Positions 17,822 to 29,503 of a stretch of 64,000 nucleotides of DNA are shown here, piece after piece. The translations under genes and the position numbers were made by a program. The notes beneath the pieces are model-generated. The model did no database searches, was not told the origin of the DNA, and worked only from the letters and a program-made list of their open reading frames with translations. How positions within the stretch are numbered: position 1 is the first letter of the stretch; each line of letters begins with the position of its first letter. Location: the NCBI RefSeq assembly GCF_000702425.1, contig NZ_JNIE01000002.1, forward strand, positions 405,023-469,022. The letters run 5' to 3'. Source of the stretch: Thermocrinis jamiesonii. GTDB lineage: Bacteria; Aquificota; Aquificia; Aquificales; Aquificaceae.

Positions 17822-19727
17822 GTTTATTCTTTATCTCCTTTAAAGCCCTGTAGCCCCTTTCTACTTCATCGGGATAAACCCTATAATTAGAATACTTGTG
17901 CCTTTGGTAAAGTCTAACTATGTATTCTACGTAATGGTAAAAGTCCCTTCCTTTGAACTTTTCCAGCAGTCTTTCTGGCTCTTCCTTCGACTCTAAGACT
18001 TGCACAAGCCTTTTATACAGGTTATCCGGCGTCTTTCTAAGCTCTGTATAGTACAAGAAAACCAAGTAAAAGAATGTGGTCATCAAAAGAACTAAAAGGA
18101 TATACTTAAATACCACTTTTAGATTTTCCTTCTTTACACTCCACTTAAGCCCCTTTCCAAAGGTTCTAAAAACACTTATCTGCTTTTCTACGGAAAAACC
18201 CACTACGTTGGTATACCAAAAAGAAACAATAGCATCCTTTAGCAATGCAAGACTTGATATACGTTTAATTGCTGGAGATTGATAACTTGGGGTAGTGTCT
18301 ATTCTGACCCATCTGCCATCTATGTATGCTTCTACCCAAACATGTGCCATTGAATTGGTTACAATGTGATAGTTTCCATAGTTGTTCCACATAGCTCCTT
18401 TAAAACCTCCCACCACCCTTGAAGGTATGCCCATGATCCTAAGTATAAGGGCGGTGGCGCTTGCGTAATACTCGCAGTTACCCTTCTTAGACACAAAAAT
18501 AAAGTATTCAAGAGGATCCCCTTCGTAGCTTTCTAACTTTAAGCTATAGCTGTATCCTCCTTCCCTGAAGTGTTTTATCACCCTTTGGACTTTTTCCTCT
18601 TCATCCATCACCCCTTTACTTAACTCCATTGCCAGCCTCTTTATGCTTTCTGGCACATCCTCCGGCACTTCAGTATATGCATCGTAAAGAGTTTCATAAC
18701 TCAAAACAGGTTCAGAAATAGAGGTTGCGGTATACCTTATAGTCCTGTTTATGTTAGTGGATAACCTAAAAGCCCCGCCGGGACGGACAAAAACCTGTCC
18801 CTTTATGCCTTCTAAGGATCCTATACTGTAAGGATAATCTAGCATTGGTAAGTGGTCCTCGTAATGTGGCTCCAAAATAATCGTATAACTGATATCTCCC
18901 ATACCTTTTAGAGGAGAAAAGCTTTCTTTAAGCGTGCTAATCCACCTGTTTCCTTCGTAAGTGTCAAACACCTGCACCCTCCAGTAAGGTTCCTTTATGT
19001 CCTGCGACAGACCAAAAACCCTAAAGGCTACTGTGTTGTCCTGTTGTATCTCACCTACCTTTCCAAGAGATACCTCGCTTGCTATACCAGTCTTTAGCCC
19101 ATCACTTCTGCCGAAGACATCGAAGAGAGGAAAATGGCTCCTTGGGAGGAAAACAAAGAAGGGAACGGATAGAAACAAAACCGCTACAAAAAGAGATAAA
19201 GAAATTACTGAGTAATATTTAAAAACTTCTAAAGGTTGAAAGTTTTTGGGATTTTGCTTGTAGGCATTTATAAACACAAGGGAGGTGATACCCAAAAGGC
19301 TAAAGAACGTAAGCATTATCAAAAAGCTGATGGATAGGTTGTAAAGGGTAGCTAAGGAAAGGCATAGCAAGCTAAGGAGCAGGATCTGATACATGTCCCT
19401 TGGCTTTTTTTCTTCAAGAAACTTAATCCCAAGGAGCGTAAGAAGCAGATTAGAAAGGGGTTCAACAAGATTGTCAAGGCTAATTTGGAAGGCAAAGTAA
19501 AAAGTAAGTGCTATTCCCAAAAGGTTCAAAAGTATGCGCTTTATAGGATAAGAGTTTTTGTAATCCATAATGGCACCAAGGAGAATGAAGAGGATACACA
19601 GGGAAAGATAAAGAGTGTCCGCTATTTCCGCTAAGGAAAACACGCCTACACCTGTGGAAAGGTATATCCAAATTAGAGTGGCACCCTTTGGACTTTCAAG
19701 AAGCTTTTTTAAGATACTGTAATGCAT
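17799..19727 (-). CDS. Membrane protein with transglutaminase-like domain (TgpA/DUF3488 type)
   Basis: 642 residues. Six or more membrane helices in the first ~190 residues, then a large outside region ending in a transglutaminase-like core: Cys in [11 protein letters not shown], His in [12 protein letters not shown] and Asp in RIDTTP. One more membrane helix (~545-567) and a basic cytoplasmic tail follow. This matches TgpA-type proteins. The biological substrate is unknown and is often assumed to be cell-envelope protein. Its ATG lies inside the 3' end of the HD-phosphohydrolase gene (32-base overlap), so the two are coupled. Confidence 0.8.
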   Translation of the reverse strand: MHYSILKKLLESPKGATLIWIYLSTGVGVFSLAEIADTLYLSLCILFILLGAIMDYKNSYPIKRILLNLLGIALTFYFAFQISLDNLVEPLSNLLLTLLGIKFLEEKKPRDMYQILLLSLLCLSLATLYNLSISFLIMLTFFSLLGITSLVFINAYKQNPKNFQPLEVFKYYSVISLSLFVAVLFLSVPFFVFLPRSHFPLFDVFGRSDGLKTGIASEVSLGKVGEIQQDNTVAFRVFGLSQDIKEPYWRVQVFDTYEGNRWISTLKESFSPLKGMGDISYTIILEPHYEDHLPMLDYPYSIGSLEGIKGQVFVRPGGAFRLSTNINRTIRYTATSISEPVLSYETLYDAYTEVPEDVPESIKRLAMELSKGVMDEEEKVQRVIKHFREGGYSYSLKLESYEGDPLEYFIFVSKKGNCEYYASATALILRIMGIPSRVVGGFKGAMWNNYGNYHIVTNSMAHVWVEAYIDGRWVRIDTTPSYQSPAIKRISSLALLKDAIVSFWYTNVVGFSVEKQISVFRTFGKGLKWSVKKENLKVVFKYILLVLLMTTFFYLVFLYYTELRKTPDNLYKRLVQVLESKEEPERLLEKFKGRDFYHYVEYIVRLYQRHKYSNYRVYPDEVERGYRALKEIKNKLSNADHS

Positions 19728-20817
19728 GGCTTTTTAACCGGGGCTCTACGTATATTCTGTATATCCTTATTTTTTGCAAGTTTTTCATAAGCGGGGATAC
19801 TTCTTTTAGCCCTTTCAAAACACCATCGTAGTTAAGGTAAAACTCTTCGTCCATCACGTTCTTTTCTGCTTCATCAAATCTTAGCTCCCTTTCGTCCAAC
19901 TTCTCTTTCAGGAATTCTTTAACTTGCCTGTATTCATCCCAATTATTCGTGCTAAAAACCTCCCTAAAGTGTTCCCTTAAAAAGAGCCTTCTTACCAAAG
20001 GGTTATTCTTTTCCTTCAAAGCCAATCCTATTAGGTCCGCATCCGTTAGCTGATGAAACTTTTCTTTGGAAAAAAGCCCCTTTTCCATGTAATCCTTTAT
20101 AAGCTCCAGCAAATGTATGCTTAGAATGCGAACAACCTTATGAAAATAAACCTGCGTATACATGAAAAATCTCCCTAAGAAAAAACTCTCCAAAGCTCTT
20201 ATGGCGCTTTTATTTACGCATTCTTTACCATTTATTCTTTCCAAATGACCAAGTATTCTACCGTAATCAAAAAAACCGTAAGAGGTACCACAAAAATAAG
20301 CATCCCTTCTGAGATAATCCATCCTATCCGCTCCTAACTCTCCTGTTATAATGTGGGATAGGACCCTTTCTTCTTCGTCCTTTGGTTCCTTAAATGCAAG
20401 CCTAACGAGAAGTTCTATATCTTCCTGAGAAAAACCAACTTTTTTCAATCTTTCGTTTAGCTCACCCGACAGTACAAGCTCCTTTCCTACTTTTTCATGG
20501 CTTTTATCCCCCAGAAGTACTTCTGTAGTATGGGAAAAGGGTGGATGGCCCACATCGTGCAACAAACCAGCCAATCTTATAACTTTCATAAGTTTTTTAT
20601 CCTTATAACCAAGTCCCACGTATATGCTCTCCGCTAAATTCATCACACCCAAGGAATGCTCAAACCTTGTGTGCTGTGCGGAAGGGAAAACCATGTATGT
20701 AACACCCAGTTGTTTTACATACCTCAACCTTTGAAAAGTAAAGGTATCCAGAATTTCTAACTCATCAGGATAGACCCTTATGAATTGATGGATTGGGTCC
20801 GATATTTCTTTAAACAT
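19696..20817 (-). CDS. HD-domain phosphohydrolase (COG1078, dGTPase-like)
   Basis: 373 residues. The metal-binding HD signature is complete: HTRFEHSLGV, LLHDVGHPPFSH and the late Asp in GELGADRMDYL, the arrangement seen in dGTPase/SAMHD1-like enzymes. It probably hydrolyses a nucleotide such as dNTP; the exact substrate cannot be told from sequence. It starts inside the end of the hypothetical gene upstream (8-base overlap) and overlaps the transglutaminase-like gene downstream. Confidence 0.8.
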   Translation of the reverse strand: MFKEISDPIHQFIRVYPDELEILDTFTFQRLRYVKQLGVTYMVFPSAQHTRFEHSLGVMNLAESIYVGLGYKDKKLMKVIRLAGLLHDVGHPPFSHTTEVLLGDKSHEKVGKELVLSGELNERLKKVGFSQEDIELLVRLAFKEPKDEEERVLSHIITGELGADRMDYLRRDAYFCGTSYGFFDYGRILGHLERINGKECVNKSAIRALESFFLGRFFMYTQVYFHKVVRILSIHLLELIKDYMEKGLFSKEKFHQLTDADLIGLALKEKNNPLVRRLFLREHFREVFSTNNWDEYRQVKEFLKEKLDERELRFDEAEKNVMDEEFYLNYDGVLKGLKEVSPLMKNLQKIRIYRIYVEPRLKSHALQYLKKAS

Positions 20818-21676
20818 TCACGCACTCTTCTTCAGGTTTGGATCTTACATTCTTTACGTGAATGTTCCAGGGTCTTTCATACACAAAACGTCTGTATATT
20901 CTCAAAAAACTTTCTTTTAAACGTTGCCAAAAACTACTCTTCTTTGATGGTTTTATAAAATCCACCTTTATCTTCTCCACCTTTTTTCCCTTCTGCGCCC
21001 TTTTCCAGTTGTTCTCAACATCCTTTTTAAGCTTTCCTACGTTAATGCCATAGTATATATCCGGTAGTTTTTTTAACAATTCCATAGCTTTCAACCAATG
21101 AAGAAGGTTTTTTTCGCTCTTAGCAGTTAGGCCTTTGATGATCTCCTCAAGCGCTTCAAAAAACACAGCTTCCTTTCTGAATCTTTCTTTTTGAATTTCA
21201 GCATAATCCATGTACTCTTCGTATAGTTCTTCATTAAAAATATAAACACCTAAGTTAATAGCATCTTGCACGTTCCAAAGCTTACCGTATTCCAATTTAT
21301 GGACTATTCCCCAGTATTTAACAAGCTTGTTGGAAATCAGATAAAAATCTTCTGCGTAAGCAGGATCTAAGCTTATAAACAAAAGGGAGTCCTCTTGGAT
21401 CTTGTATATATCCTTTCCAGAATAAACCGAACCGTATATGTCTGTTATTTTCAGCAGGTTCAACTCCACAAGCACATCCTTCCACTGATGCCTGTTGGAC
21501 CTAAAACTTCTGTAAGCGCACCTTAGGAATTCATCCAGACTAACGGAAAAACTTCCTTCCTTTTTAACTAATTGCACATAGCATAGTAAATACAAAAGAA
21601 GTTCCCTTTTGTTTTGATCTTCCAATACCTCCAAAAACAAGCTCTGTAATCGGTTCCTTTCCTTAAGCTTTAGCAC
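20810..21676 (-). CDS. Hypothetical protein
   Basis: 288 residues, soluble, helix-rich and basic in the last third; no motif I recognise. The N-terminal half, with its SLDEFLRCAYRSFRSN stretch, could be a winged-helix-like fold, but that is a guess. It starts at GTG 21676 and is the first gene of a three-gene minus-strand unit with the HD phosphohydrolase and the transglutaminase-like protein, which suggests a shared though unknown job. It is divergent from the esterase/hemL unit across a 138-base region with inverted repeats. Confidence 0.5.
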   Translation of the reverse strand: MLKLKERNRLQSLFLEVLEDQNKRELLLYLLCYVQLVKKEGSFSVSLDEFLRCAYRSFRSNRHQWKDVLVELNLLKITDIYGSVYSGKDIYKIQEDSLLFISLDPAYAEDFYLISNKLVKYWGIVHKLEYGKLWNVQDAINLGVYIFNEELYEEYMDYAEIQKERFRKEAVFFEALEEIIKGLTAKSEKNLLHWLKAMELLKKLPDIYYGINVGKLKKDVENNWKRAQKGKKVEKIKVDFIKPSKKSSFWQRLKESFLRIYRRFVYERPWNIHVKNVRSKPEEECVNV

Positions 21677-21701
21677 AGCACCGTGTCCAATTGTTCATCC
21701 G

Positions 21702-21727
21702 TAGTCTCTCAAACCAAAGAGAGACTA
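21702..21727. repeat. Perfect inverted repeat in a divergent promoter region
   Basis: TAGTCTCTC (21702-21710) and GAGAGACTA (21719-21727) form a perfect 9-base inverted repeat around an 8-base spacer. It lies between two divergent genes and has no T tail, so an operator or structured leader for the minus-strand unit is more likely than a terminator. Confidence 0.5.
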
Positions 21728-21758
21728 ACCTTCTTGCCTGCCCCTGACAAAGGCAAGG

Positions 21759-21773
21759 CAAGGGCAACCCTTG
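21759..21773. promoter_or_regulatory. Operator-like inverted repeat upstream of the esterase/hemL promoter
   Basis: CAAGGG-CAA-CCCTTG is a 6-base perfect inverted repeat starting 23 bases before the -10 box at 21782. It therefore overlaps the expected -35 position. A CTTGCCT at 21733-21739 can also pair with AGGCAAG copies at 21751-21757 and 21756-21762. It may be a repressor or activator site for the esterase/hemL unit. Confidence 0.4.
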
Positions 21774-21781
21774 TGTTAAAT

Positions 21782-21787
21782 TATAAT
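21782..21787 (+). promoter_or_regulatory. TATAAT -10 box of the esterase/hemL unit
   Basis: TATAAT touches the in-frame ATG at 21788, so that ATG cannot be in the message. Transcription should begin near 21794. The start then falls at ATG 21815, which is preceded by GGGAAAGGACC as a ribosome binding site. Confidence 0.5.
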
Positions 21788-21814
21788 ATGAGTAGCTCAA
21801 TTGGGAAAGGACCA

Positions 21815-22522
21815 ATGTTTATTTACGAAAAAATAAACGAAGAGGTACTGCTTATTCACCTTCACGGTTTTGCTTCCAATGTTGGAAGTTCAAAGGTTTT
21901 AGCCATAAGGGATGTGTCTTTAAGCACTGGCAAATTCTCCTTCTTTGCTATGGACATGGACTATCAGAGCACTACCACCAGCAAAGTTTTGGAAGTGTTG
22001 GATGCTTTAGTTAAAGGTTTTTGCAAAAAATTTAGAAAACTTATACTTTCGGGAAGTTCCCACGGTGGATACGTGAGCCTAAATTATCTGAGATTCTACA
22101 GCCCAGAGTGCATAGATAGAGTTTTTCTATTTGCTCCCTCTTACAGTTCTTTGAGACTAACTTTGGAGGAAGTTGGGTATAAGGGTGTGGAAAGCTGGCT
22201 AAAGGGAGAAAGCGAATTAACCTTTAAGGAGTGTAATACGGGGCTTGAGATAACCATTCACAAAGACTTTGCGGTGGATATACTGCAAAAGGGATATGAA
22301 ATATTAGAAGAAGACAGGATAAACTTTCCAGAAACTCCGCCAGTGGATATCTACATTGCCCATGGAACAAAGGACGAAGTAGTTCCAGTAGAACACTCAA
22401 GGAAGTTTGTAAGTAAAGTGAAGGTTTCGGCCTACAAAGAAGTGGAGGACGATCATAGATTAACAAATACCTTTAGATCCCTTTTGGAGGAGTTCTGCGA
22501 TGACAAACAGGGATCTTTTTGA
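21815..22522 (+). CDS. YqiA-like alpha/beta-hydrolase (esterase)
   Basis: 235 residues from ATG 21815. The nucleophile elbow is GSSHGG (G-x-S-x-G type), with an oxyanion-side HLHGF near the N-terminus and late Asp (GTKDEVVP) and His (DDHRL) completing a catalytic triad. The size and layout fit the UPF0227/YqiA group of small esterases; the natural substrate is unknown. The start follows the TATAAT box and GGGAAAGG site; the longer open frame upstream is not in the mRNA. It overlaps hemL by 23 bases. Confidence 0.75.
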   Translation: MFIYEKINEEVLLIHLHGFASNVGSSKVLAIRDVSLSTGKFSFFAMDMDYQSTTTSKVLEVLDALVKGFCKKFRKLILSGSSHGGYVSLNYLRFYSPECIDRVFLFAPSYSSLRLTLEEVGYKGVESWLKGESELTFKECNTGLEITIHKDFAVDILQKGYEILEEDRINFPETPPVDIYIAHGTKDEVVPVEHSRKFVSKVKVSAYKEVEDDHRLTNTFRSLLEEFCDDKQGSF

Positions 22523-23774
22523 AAAGGCAAAAGAGCTGATGCCCGGAGGTGTAAGTTCTCCAGTTAGAGCTTTTAAAGCGGTTGGTGGAGAGCCCATAAT
22601 AGTGAGCCATGCTCAAGGCTGTAGGTTATGGGACGTGGAAGGTAAAGAATACATAGACTTTTTGATGTCTTGGGGACCGCTGATTTTAGGACACTCTCAC
22701 CCAAGGGTAGTAAAAGCACTTGAGGAACAACTTAGGAAGGGTCTTTCCTACGGGCTTACCAACGCCCACGAGATAACCTTAGCACAGATGATAGTATCCG
22801 CCATGCCTTCGGTAGAGATGGTAAGGTTTGTCTCTTCTGGCACAGAAGCCACCATGTCCGCCATAAGGTTAGCCAGAGGTTATACAGGAAGAAAATACGT
22901 GGTTAAGTTTGAAGGTTGCTATCATGGACACTACGATGGGCTTTTAGTTAGCGCAGGTTCCGGTGTGGCAACCTTAGGAATTCCGGGAACACCGGGAGTG
23001 CCAGAAGAAATAGCCAACCTTACCATTGTTTTGCCATACAACGATGTGCAAGCCTTAGAAGAAACCTTTAAAAAGTATGGAGAAAGTATAGCCTGTGTGA
23101 TAGTAGAACCCATAGCGGGCAATATGGGCACTGTTTTGCCAAAGGATGGCTTTCTTCAAGCCTTAAGGAAGCTAACTAAAGAATACTCAGCTTTGCTAAT
23201 ATTTGACGAAGTTATAACCAACTTCAGGGTTTCAAAGGGCGGAGCTCAGGAAATGTATTCTGTAGATCCAGACCTTACTTGTATGGGGAAAGTAATAGGC
23301 GGTGGCATGCCACTTGGCGCTTACGGTGGAAAGAAAGAGATAATGAAAAAAGTTGCCCCTGAGGGACCGATCTACCAAGCTGGCACCCTTTCTGGAAATC
23401 CTATGGCTATGATCTCTGGCATCGCTACCCTTTCTGAACTCTTTGAAACAAACCCCTACCCTTACTTAGAACAGATTAGCCAGCAGTTGTGCGATGGAAT
23501 AAGTCAGATCCTTTCAGACAAGGGAATAACCCATAGGATAAACAGGGTGGGTTCAATGTTTACTGTGTTCTTCACAGAAAAAGAAGTCTTTGATTATTCT
23601 ACAGCAAAAACTTCAAACCTTGAGCTTTTTGGCAAGTTCTTCAGAGCCCTGTTGAAAGAAGGAGTGCTTATACCACCCTCTCAGTTTGAAGCTTGGTTTT
23701 TGAGCACAGCCCACACCAAAGAAGACATAGACGAAGCACTAAACAGAATTGACAGGGCGGTTAGATCAATCTAA
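22500..23774 (+). CDS. hemL: Glutamate-1-semialdehyde 2,1-aminomutase
   Basis: 424 residues. A PLP enzyme that makes 5-aminolevulinate in the C5 route to heme and other tetrapyrroles. MPGGVSSPVRAF at the N-terminus, YHGHYDGLL, FDEVITNFR and the Schiff-base Lys in CMGKVIGGGMPLGAYGG are HemL-specific. ATG 22500 has GGAGGAG in front and lies within the esterase 3' end, indicating translational coupling. The last 9 bases overlap the convergent transglycosylase gene. Confidence 0.95.
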   Translation: MTNRDLFEKAKELMPGGVSSPVRAFKAVGGEPIIVSHAQGCRLWDVEGKEYIDFLMSWGPLILGHSHPRVVKALEEQLRKGLSYGLTNAHEITLAQMIVSAMPSVEMVRFVSSGTEATMSAIRLARGYTGRKYVVKFEGCYHGHYDGLLVSAGSGVATLGIPGTPGVPEEIANLTIVLPYNDVQALEETFKKYGESIACVIVEPIAGNMGTVLPKDGFLQALRKLTKEYSALLIFDEVITNFRVSKGGAQEMYSVDPDLTCMGKVIGGGMPLGAYGGKKEIMKKVAPEGPIYQAGTLSGNPMAMISGIATLSELFETNPYPYLEQISQQLCDGISQILSDKGITHRINRVGSMFTVFFTEKEVFDYSTAKTSNLELFGKFFRALLKEGVLIPPSQFEAWFLSTAHTKEDIDEALNRIDRAVRSI

Positions 23775-25415
23775 GGCTTGGTAGATATAGTAGTTATTTA
23801 ACACCTGCTTTACGTAATTCCTAGTTTCTGCTATGGGAATAGTTTCTATGAATACGTAGGGATCTTTATGCTGAATAAAACTTTTTACTCTGTTTGGTCC
23901 TGCATTGTAGCTGGCTATAGCCCTTATAAGATCCCCGTTCCAAAGTTCAAGCATTTCCCGCAAATAGGCTGTGCCCATCAGTATGTTTTCCCTTGGACTG
24001 AACACCTGGTTGGGTATTCTATACTTTGAAGAGACTTCCCTTGCGGTAAAGTCCATTAACTGCATGAGACCTTTTGCACTGCTTGGAGAGACCGCTTCTG
24101 GGTCAAAGAGACTTTCCTGTCGCATCACAGCCCATATAAGGTTTTTATCAACATTGAACCTTTGGGAGGCTTCTTCAACGAATTCTGCGTATGGCTTTGG
24201 ATAAGCGACCAAGTTGTATATTTCAGAGTTTATGCCAAACTTTCTGACAGCTAACCTGATGGCTAAAAAATTGTCAAACTTTTGAATGATCAGAATATCC
24301 GATGAGGTTATTTTGTTTATGTTTTTAAAAGCCTCTAAGCGAGCATAGTATGGAAAGCCTGCTTGAAATATACTCCTTATAGTTCTTGCTGTTGATGTAT
24401 CTTCTGCATCTACCAAAAAGACCTTCATAAACTTACTTACCACAGGCTCTCCTAATAGGACCTTTGACGCAATGGAGTAAAAGCCAAAACCCTTGGATGC
24501 TTGCAGAAGATGATAGCTTGCCCTTGAAAAATCTTTTAGCTCTTTGTGACTTTTGTAAAGCCAAAAATGGCTTTCCGAAATTTCTATTTGGTTTGATGCA
24601 AATCTTAGAGCTTTCTGAAAAGCATCTAAAGCCTTTTTGTAATCACCAAGTATATAGTGAGTTAAACCCAATTGAAAAAACTTTTGGTATGAGTCCTCCA
24701 TCATAACAAACCATCGTAGAGCTTCTTGAAAGTTTCCTGCGTAGAGGGACACTCTACCTGCGTAAAAGAGGGCTTGATTGTATGCTGGTTTTCCCTTCAA
24801 AAGTTCCAAAGCTTTTATAAACTGGTCCTTAGAAAGATTAAAAGCAATCCTTGCCCGGATTAAGAGAGCGTCCTCTGTGTTGCAATCCTTTAGCACTAAA
24901 AAAGCTTCTTTTTGCATCTCCAACCTTTCGTAGGCTCTGCCCAACAGATGGCAGGCTTGTGGTATATCAGATAAAACAGACACTGCGTGTCTGTATTGTC
25001 TTCTCTTTATCAACTCCTCACCTACCTTGATCCTTTCCTCCTCCGTAAGATCCACCTCCCTTAGATAATCCGTAAAAAGGTGTGGGAGGTTTATCAACGC
25101 TGTTTTTTTGTCAAGATTTAGCTCTCTCCAAAGCTTTGCGTATCTGCTTAGATAATCTGGTTTTAAAGCCCTCGGATTTATGCTTTTTATCAACTCCGCA
25201 GACCTTTCCCTTTTTCCCACCTGATAGTATTTTTCCGCCATCAAAAGTTTCAGGTCCTCTATGAACACTGCGTTAGGATAGTCTTTTAAAATCTGCTCTC
25301 CTGCATGTATGTCATCCTGACTTTTGAACCTGATCAATAGGGCATACTCTTCAGGTAGTTGGGCAAAAGAAGAATTAACAAGGAGAAACAACAATACGAA
25401 AATTAGGCGATCCAC
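23766..25415 (-). CDS. slt: Soluble lytic murein transglycosylase
   Basis: 549 residues. A Sec signal peptide (~1-18, ending SFAQ) is followed by a long TPR-like helical solenoid and a C-terminal GH23 (SLT) domain. The catalytic Glu is in AVMRQESLFDPEAVS; SSAKGLMQL and IASYNAGPNRV are the other GH23 motifs. It cleaves peptidoglycan between MurNAc and GlcNAc in the periplasm. The start is GTG 25415, inside the end of the small membrane gene upstream. It is last in the alaS-gmk-rpoZ direction of transcription. Confidence 0.88.
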   Translation of the reverse strand: MDRLIFVLLFLLVNSSFAQLPEEYALLIRFKSQDDIHAGEQILKDYPNAVFIEDLKLLMAEKYYQVGKRERSAELIKSINPRALKPDYLSRYAKLWRELNLDKKTALINLPHLFTDYLREVDLTEEERIKVGEELIKRRQYRHAVSVLSDIPQACHLLGRAYERLEMQKEAFLVLKDCNTEDALLIRARIAFNLSKDQFIKALELLKGKPAYNQALFYAGRVSLYAGNFQEALRWFVMMEDSYQKFFQLGLTHYILGDYKKALDAFQKALRFASNQIEISESHFWLYKSHKELKDFSRASYHLLQASKGFGFYSIASKVLLGEPVVSKFMKVFLVDAEDTSTARTIRSIFQAGFPYYARLEAFKNINKITSSDILIIQKFDNFLAIRLAVRKFGINSEIYNLVAYPKPYAEFVEEASQRFNVDKNLIWAVMRQESLFDPEAVSPSSAKGLMQLMDFTAREVSSKYRIPNQVFSPRENILMGTAYLREMLELWNGDLIRAIASYNAGPNRVKSFIQHKDPYVFIETIPIAETRNYVKQVLNNYYIYQALD

Positions 25416-25807
25416 GAAATGATGATGTAAATGAGGATAGATATTAAAAAGTTTATTGCGACTAAGCTTGGGATGGCAGATAGTTTATTTTTTCTGTATA
25501 GGAAAAAGTAGATGTAGGCAAAGTTTAAGACCATTATGGCAAAGAGGAATAGTTTTAGGTGAAATAAAAAGTTTGTGGAAAAATCCTTCCTGTAGCCGTG
25601 CCAAAGAGCCATACCTGTCAGAAAAATGACAAGTATGGACAACCACACCGCCAAGAAGAACCTACCGTAAACACCCTTTATAAAGCCAAGCCTATGATTG
25701 TCAGGTATATCACTTAAGGAAGGTCTAAGAAAGAGTAAGGTATAGGCCATTCCGCCAACCCAAAGGGTAACAAAGAAAAGGTGCAGAAAAAGCAGGCTTT
25801 TTATCAT
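25403..25807 (-). CDS. Small four-helix membrane protein (CopD-like)
   Basis: 134 residues with four membrane helices (~5-25, 50-70, 82-103, 112-133). The first helix carries LHLFFVTLWVGG and the second ends near WHGY. The His residues in helices 1 and 2 could bind heme or copper, as in CopD-like proteins. That assignment rests on topology and the HLFFVTLWVGG start only. It overlaps both rpoZ (4 bases) and slt (13 bases). Confidence 0.5.
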   Translation of the reverse strand: MIKSLLFLHLFFVTLWVGGMAYTLLFLRPSLSDIPDNHRLGFIKGVYGRFFLAVWLSILVIFLTGMALWHGYRKDFSTNFLFHLKLFLFAIMVLNFAYIYFFLYRKNKLSAIPSLVAINFLISILIYIIISWIA

Positions 25808-26025
25808 AGCTCTACGTTTAGCTTTTTAACCTTGACCTTTCCTTCTGCCAATTCTTCTATGGCATAAAAGGTTTTCTTAATTAACTCCTTCTTCACTTTG
25901 TCCCTAACGAATATATCCTCTCCCTCTTGCAAAAGCTGTTCCACACGCTTGACAGCAGCATGCACCAATTCATACCTACTACTCACTTGCTTTAAAGCCT
26001 TTTCTATGTTAGGTCTTTTGCTCAT
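25804..26025 (-). CDS. rpoZ: RNA polymerase omega subunit
   Basis: 73 residues. It stabilises the beta' subunit and helps assembly of RNA polymerase. The N-terminal helices SKRPNIEKALKQVSSRYELV and the A-x2-R-x2-Q motif are recognisable, and the position next to gmk is the classic bacterial gmk-rpoZ order, which strengthens an otherwise short match. Only 4 bases separate it from the gmk stop. Confidence 0.85.
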   Translation of the reverse strand: MSKRPNIEKALKQVSSRYELVHAAVKRVEQLLQEGEDIFVRDKVKKELIKKTFYAIEELAEGKVKVKKLNVEL

Positions 26026-26029
26026 AGCT

Positions 26030-26662
26030 TTACCTCCAATGGCACTCTTGCCTAAGATAGGTTATAATTTTATCATCGCTTACGCGTTTTTCCAAGTCCC
26101 TAAAAAAGTTTTTGGTCGTATGTCTGGCTGAAAGTATTATATTCTTAAGCGCTTGCAATGTTTCATCCAGAAACTCATTAACCACTATGTAATCAAAATA
26201 TTTGGCACAAGAAATTTCCCACTGGGCAGTTTTTATACGTTCTTCCAGATTTTCGTCCCTAAAGCCCCTCGTTAAAAGCCTTCTATTTAGCTCCTCCATA
26301 GACGGCGGAAGAAGAAAAATAAGTATGCTCTCTGGATAGTTCTTCTTTACAGTCTTTGCTCCCTGCACGTCTATAACCAGTATGGAGTCAAATCCCTCTT
26401 CTTCGTTCTTTAAAACTTGATCCTTTGGTGTTCCGTAGTAGTTTCCATAGACCTTTGCGTATTCCAAAAATTTTCCTTCCCTTATACCTCTTTCAAACTC
26501 CTCCACGCTGAGAAATATATAATCCACTCCTTCTACCTCTCCTTCCCTCTTTTGCCTGGTGGTAGCAGTTACCACTCGCCTTACTCTTTCAACCTCTTTT
26601 AGGATCATATTTACAACCGTTGTTTTTCCAGTTCCAGAAGGAGCTGAAAACACAAAAAGCAT
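26030..26662 (-). CDS. gmk: Guanylate kinase
   Basis: 210 residues. It converts GMP to GDP with ATP. The P-loop is FSAPSGTGKTTV at the very N-terminus, and TTRQKREGEVEGVDYIF is the GMP-binding segment. The frame stays open 45 codons upstream, but that part has no homologous character. ATG 26662 gives the normal family length and is exactly six bases after a TATAAT box, so a leaderless message is likely. Next to rpoZ. Confidence 0.95.
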   Translation of the reverse strand: MLFVFSAPSGTGKTTVVNMILKEVERVRRVVTATTRQKREGEVEGVDYIFLSVEEFERGIREGKFLEYAKVYGNYYGTPKDQVLKNEEEGFDSILVIDVQGAKTVKKNYPESILIFLLPPSMEELNRRLLTRGFRDENLEERIKTAQWEISCAKYFDYIVVNEFLDETLQALKNIILSARHTTKNFFRDLEKRVSDDKIITYLRQECHWR

Positions 26663-26668
26663 ATAGAA

Positions 26669-26674
26669 ATTATA
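26669..26674 (-). promoter_or_regulatory. TATAAT -10 box of gmk-rpoZ
   Basis: On the minus strand TATAAT, six bases (TTCTAT), then ATG 26662. The spacing puts the transcription start on the start codon itself. This fixes the gmk start and gives the gmk-rpoZ-slt unit its own promoter within the ~145-base gap after alaS. Confidence 0.55.
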
Positions 26675-26807
26675 AAACACTGAGGATAAGTAGGCATACT
26701 TATGCGACTTAAAAACAACTCTGTTTAGGATTTCTTCTATTGCTTTTGGTGTTTTGAGAAATTTTGAGAAAGAGATACGGTTTAAGCAAAAAATCAAAGA
26801 ACAGCTA

Positions 26808-29405
<2,598 letters not shown>

Positions 29406-29503
29406 TTATTTTAATTTAATCGCTTGGCATACAAAACAGCGAAAACAAGAAGTTTATAGTGATGATCTTTTTATCGGAAAGATATAATGCAAGAATTCTT
29501 CTA

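Noticed and set aside
26663..26797. 45-codon N-terminal extension of gmk
   Set aside because: The P-loop must lie at the N-terminus and the TATAAT box sits within this stretch, so it is not in the mRNA.
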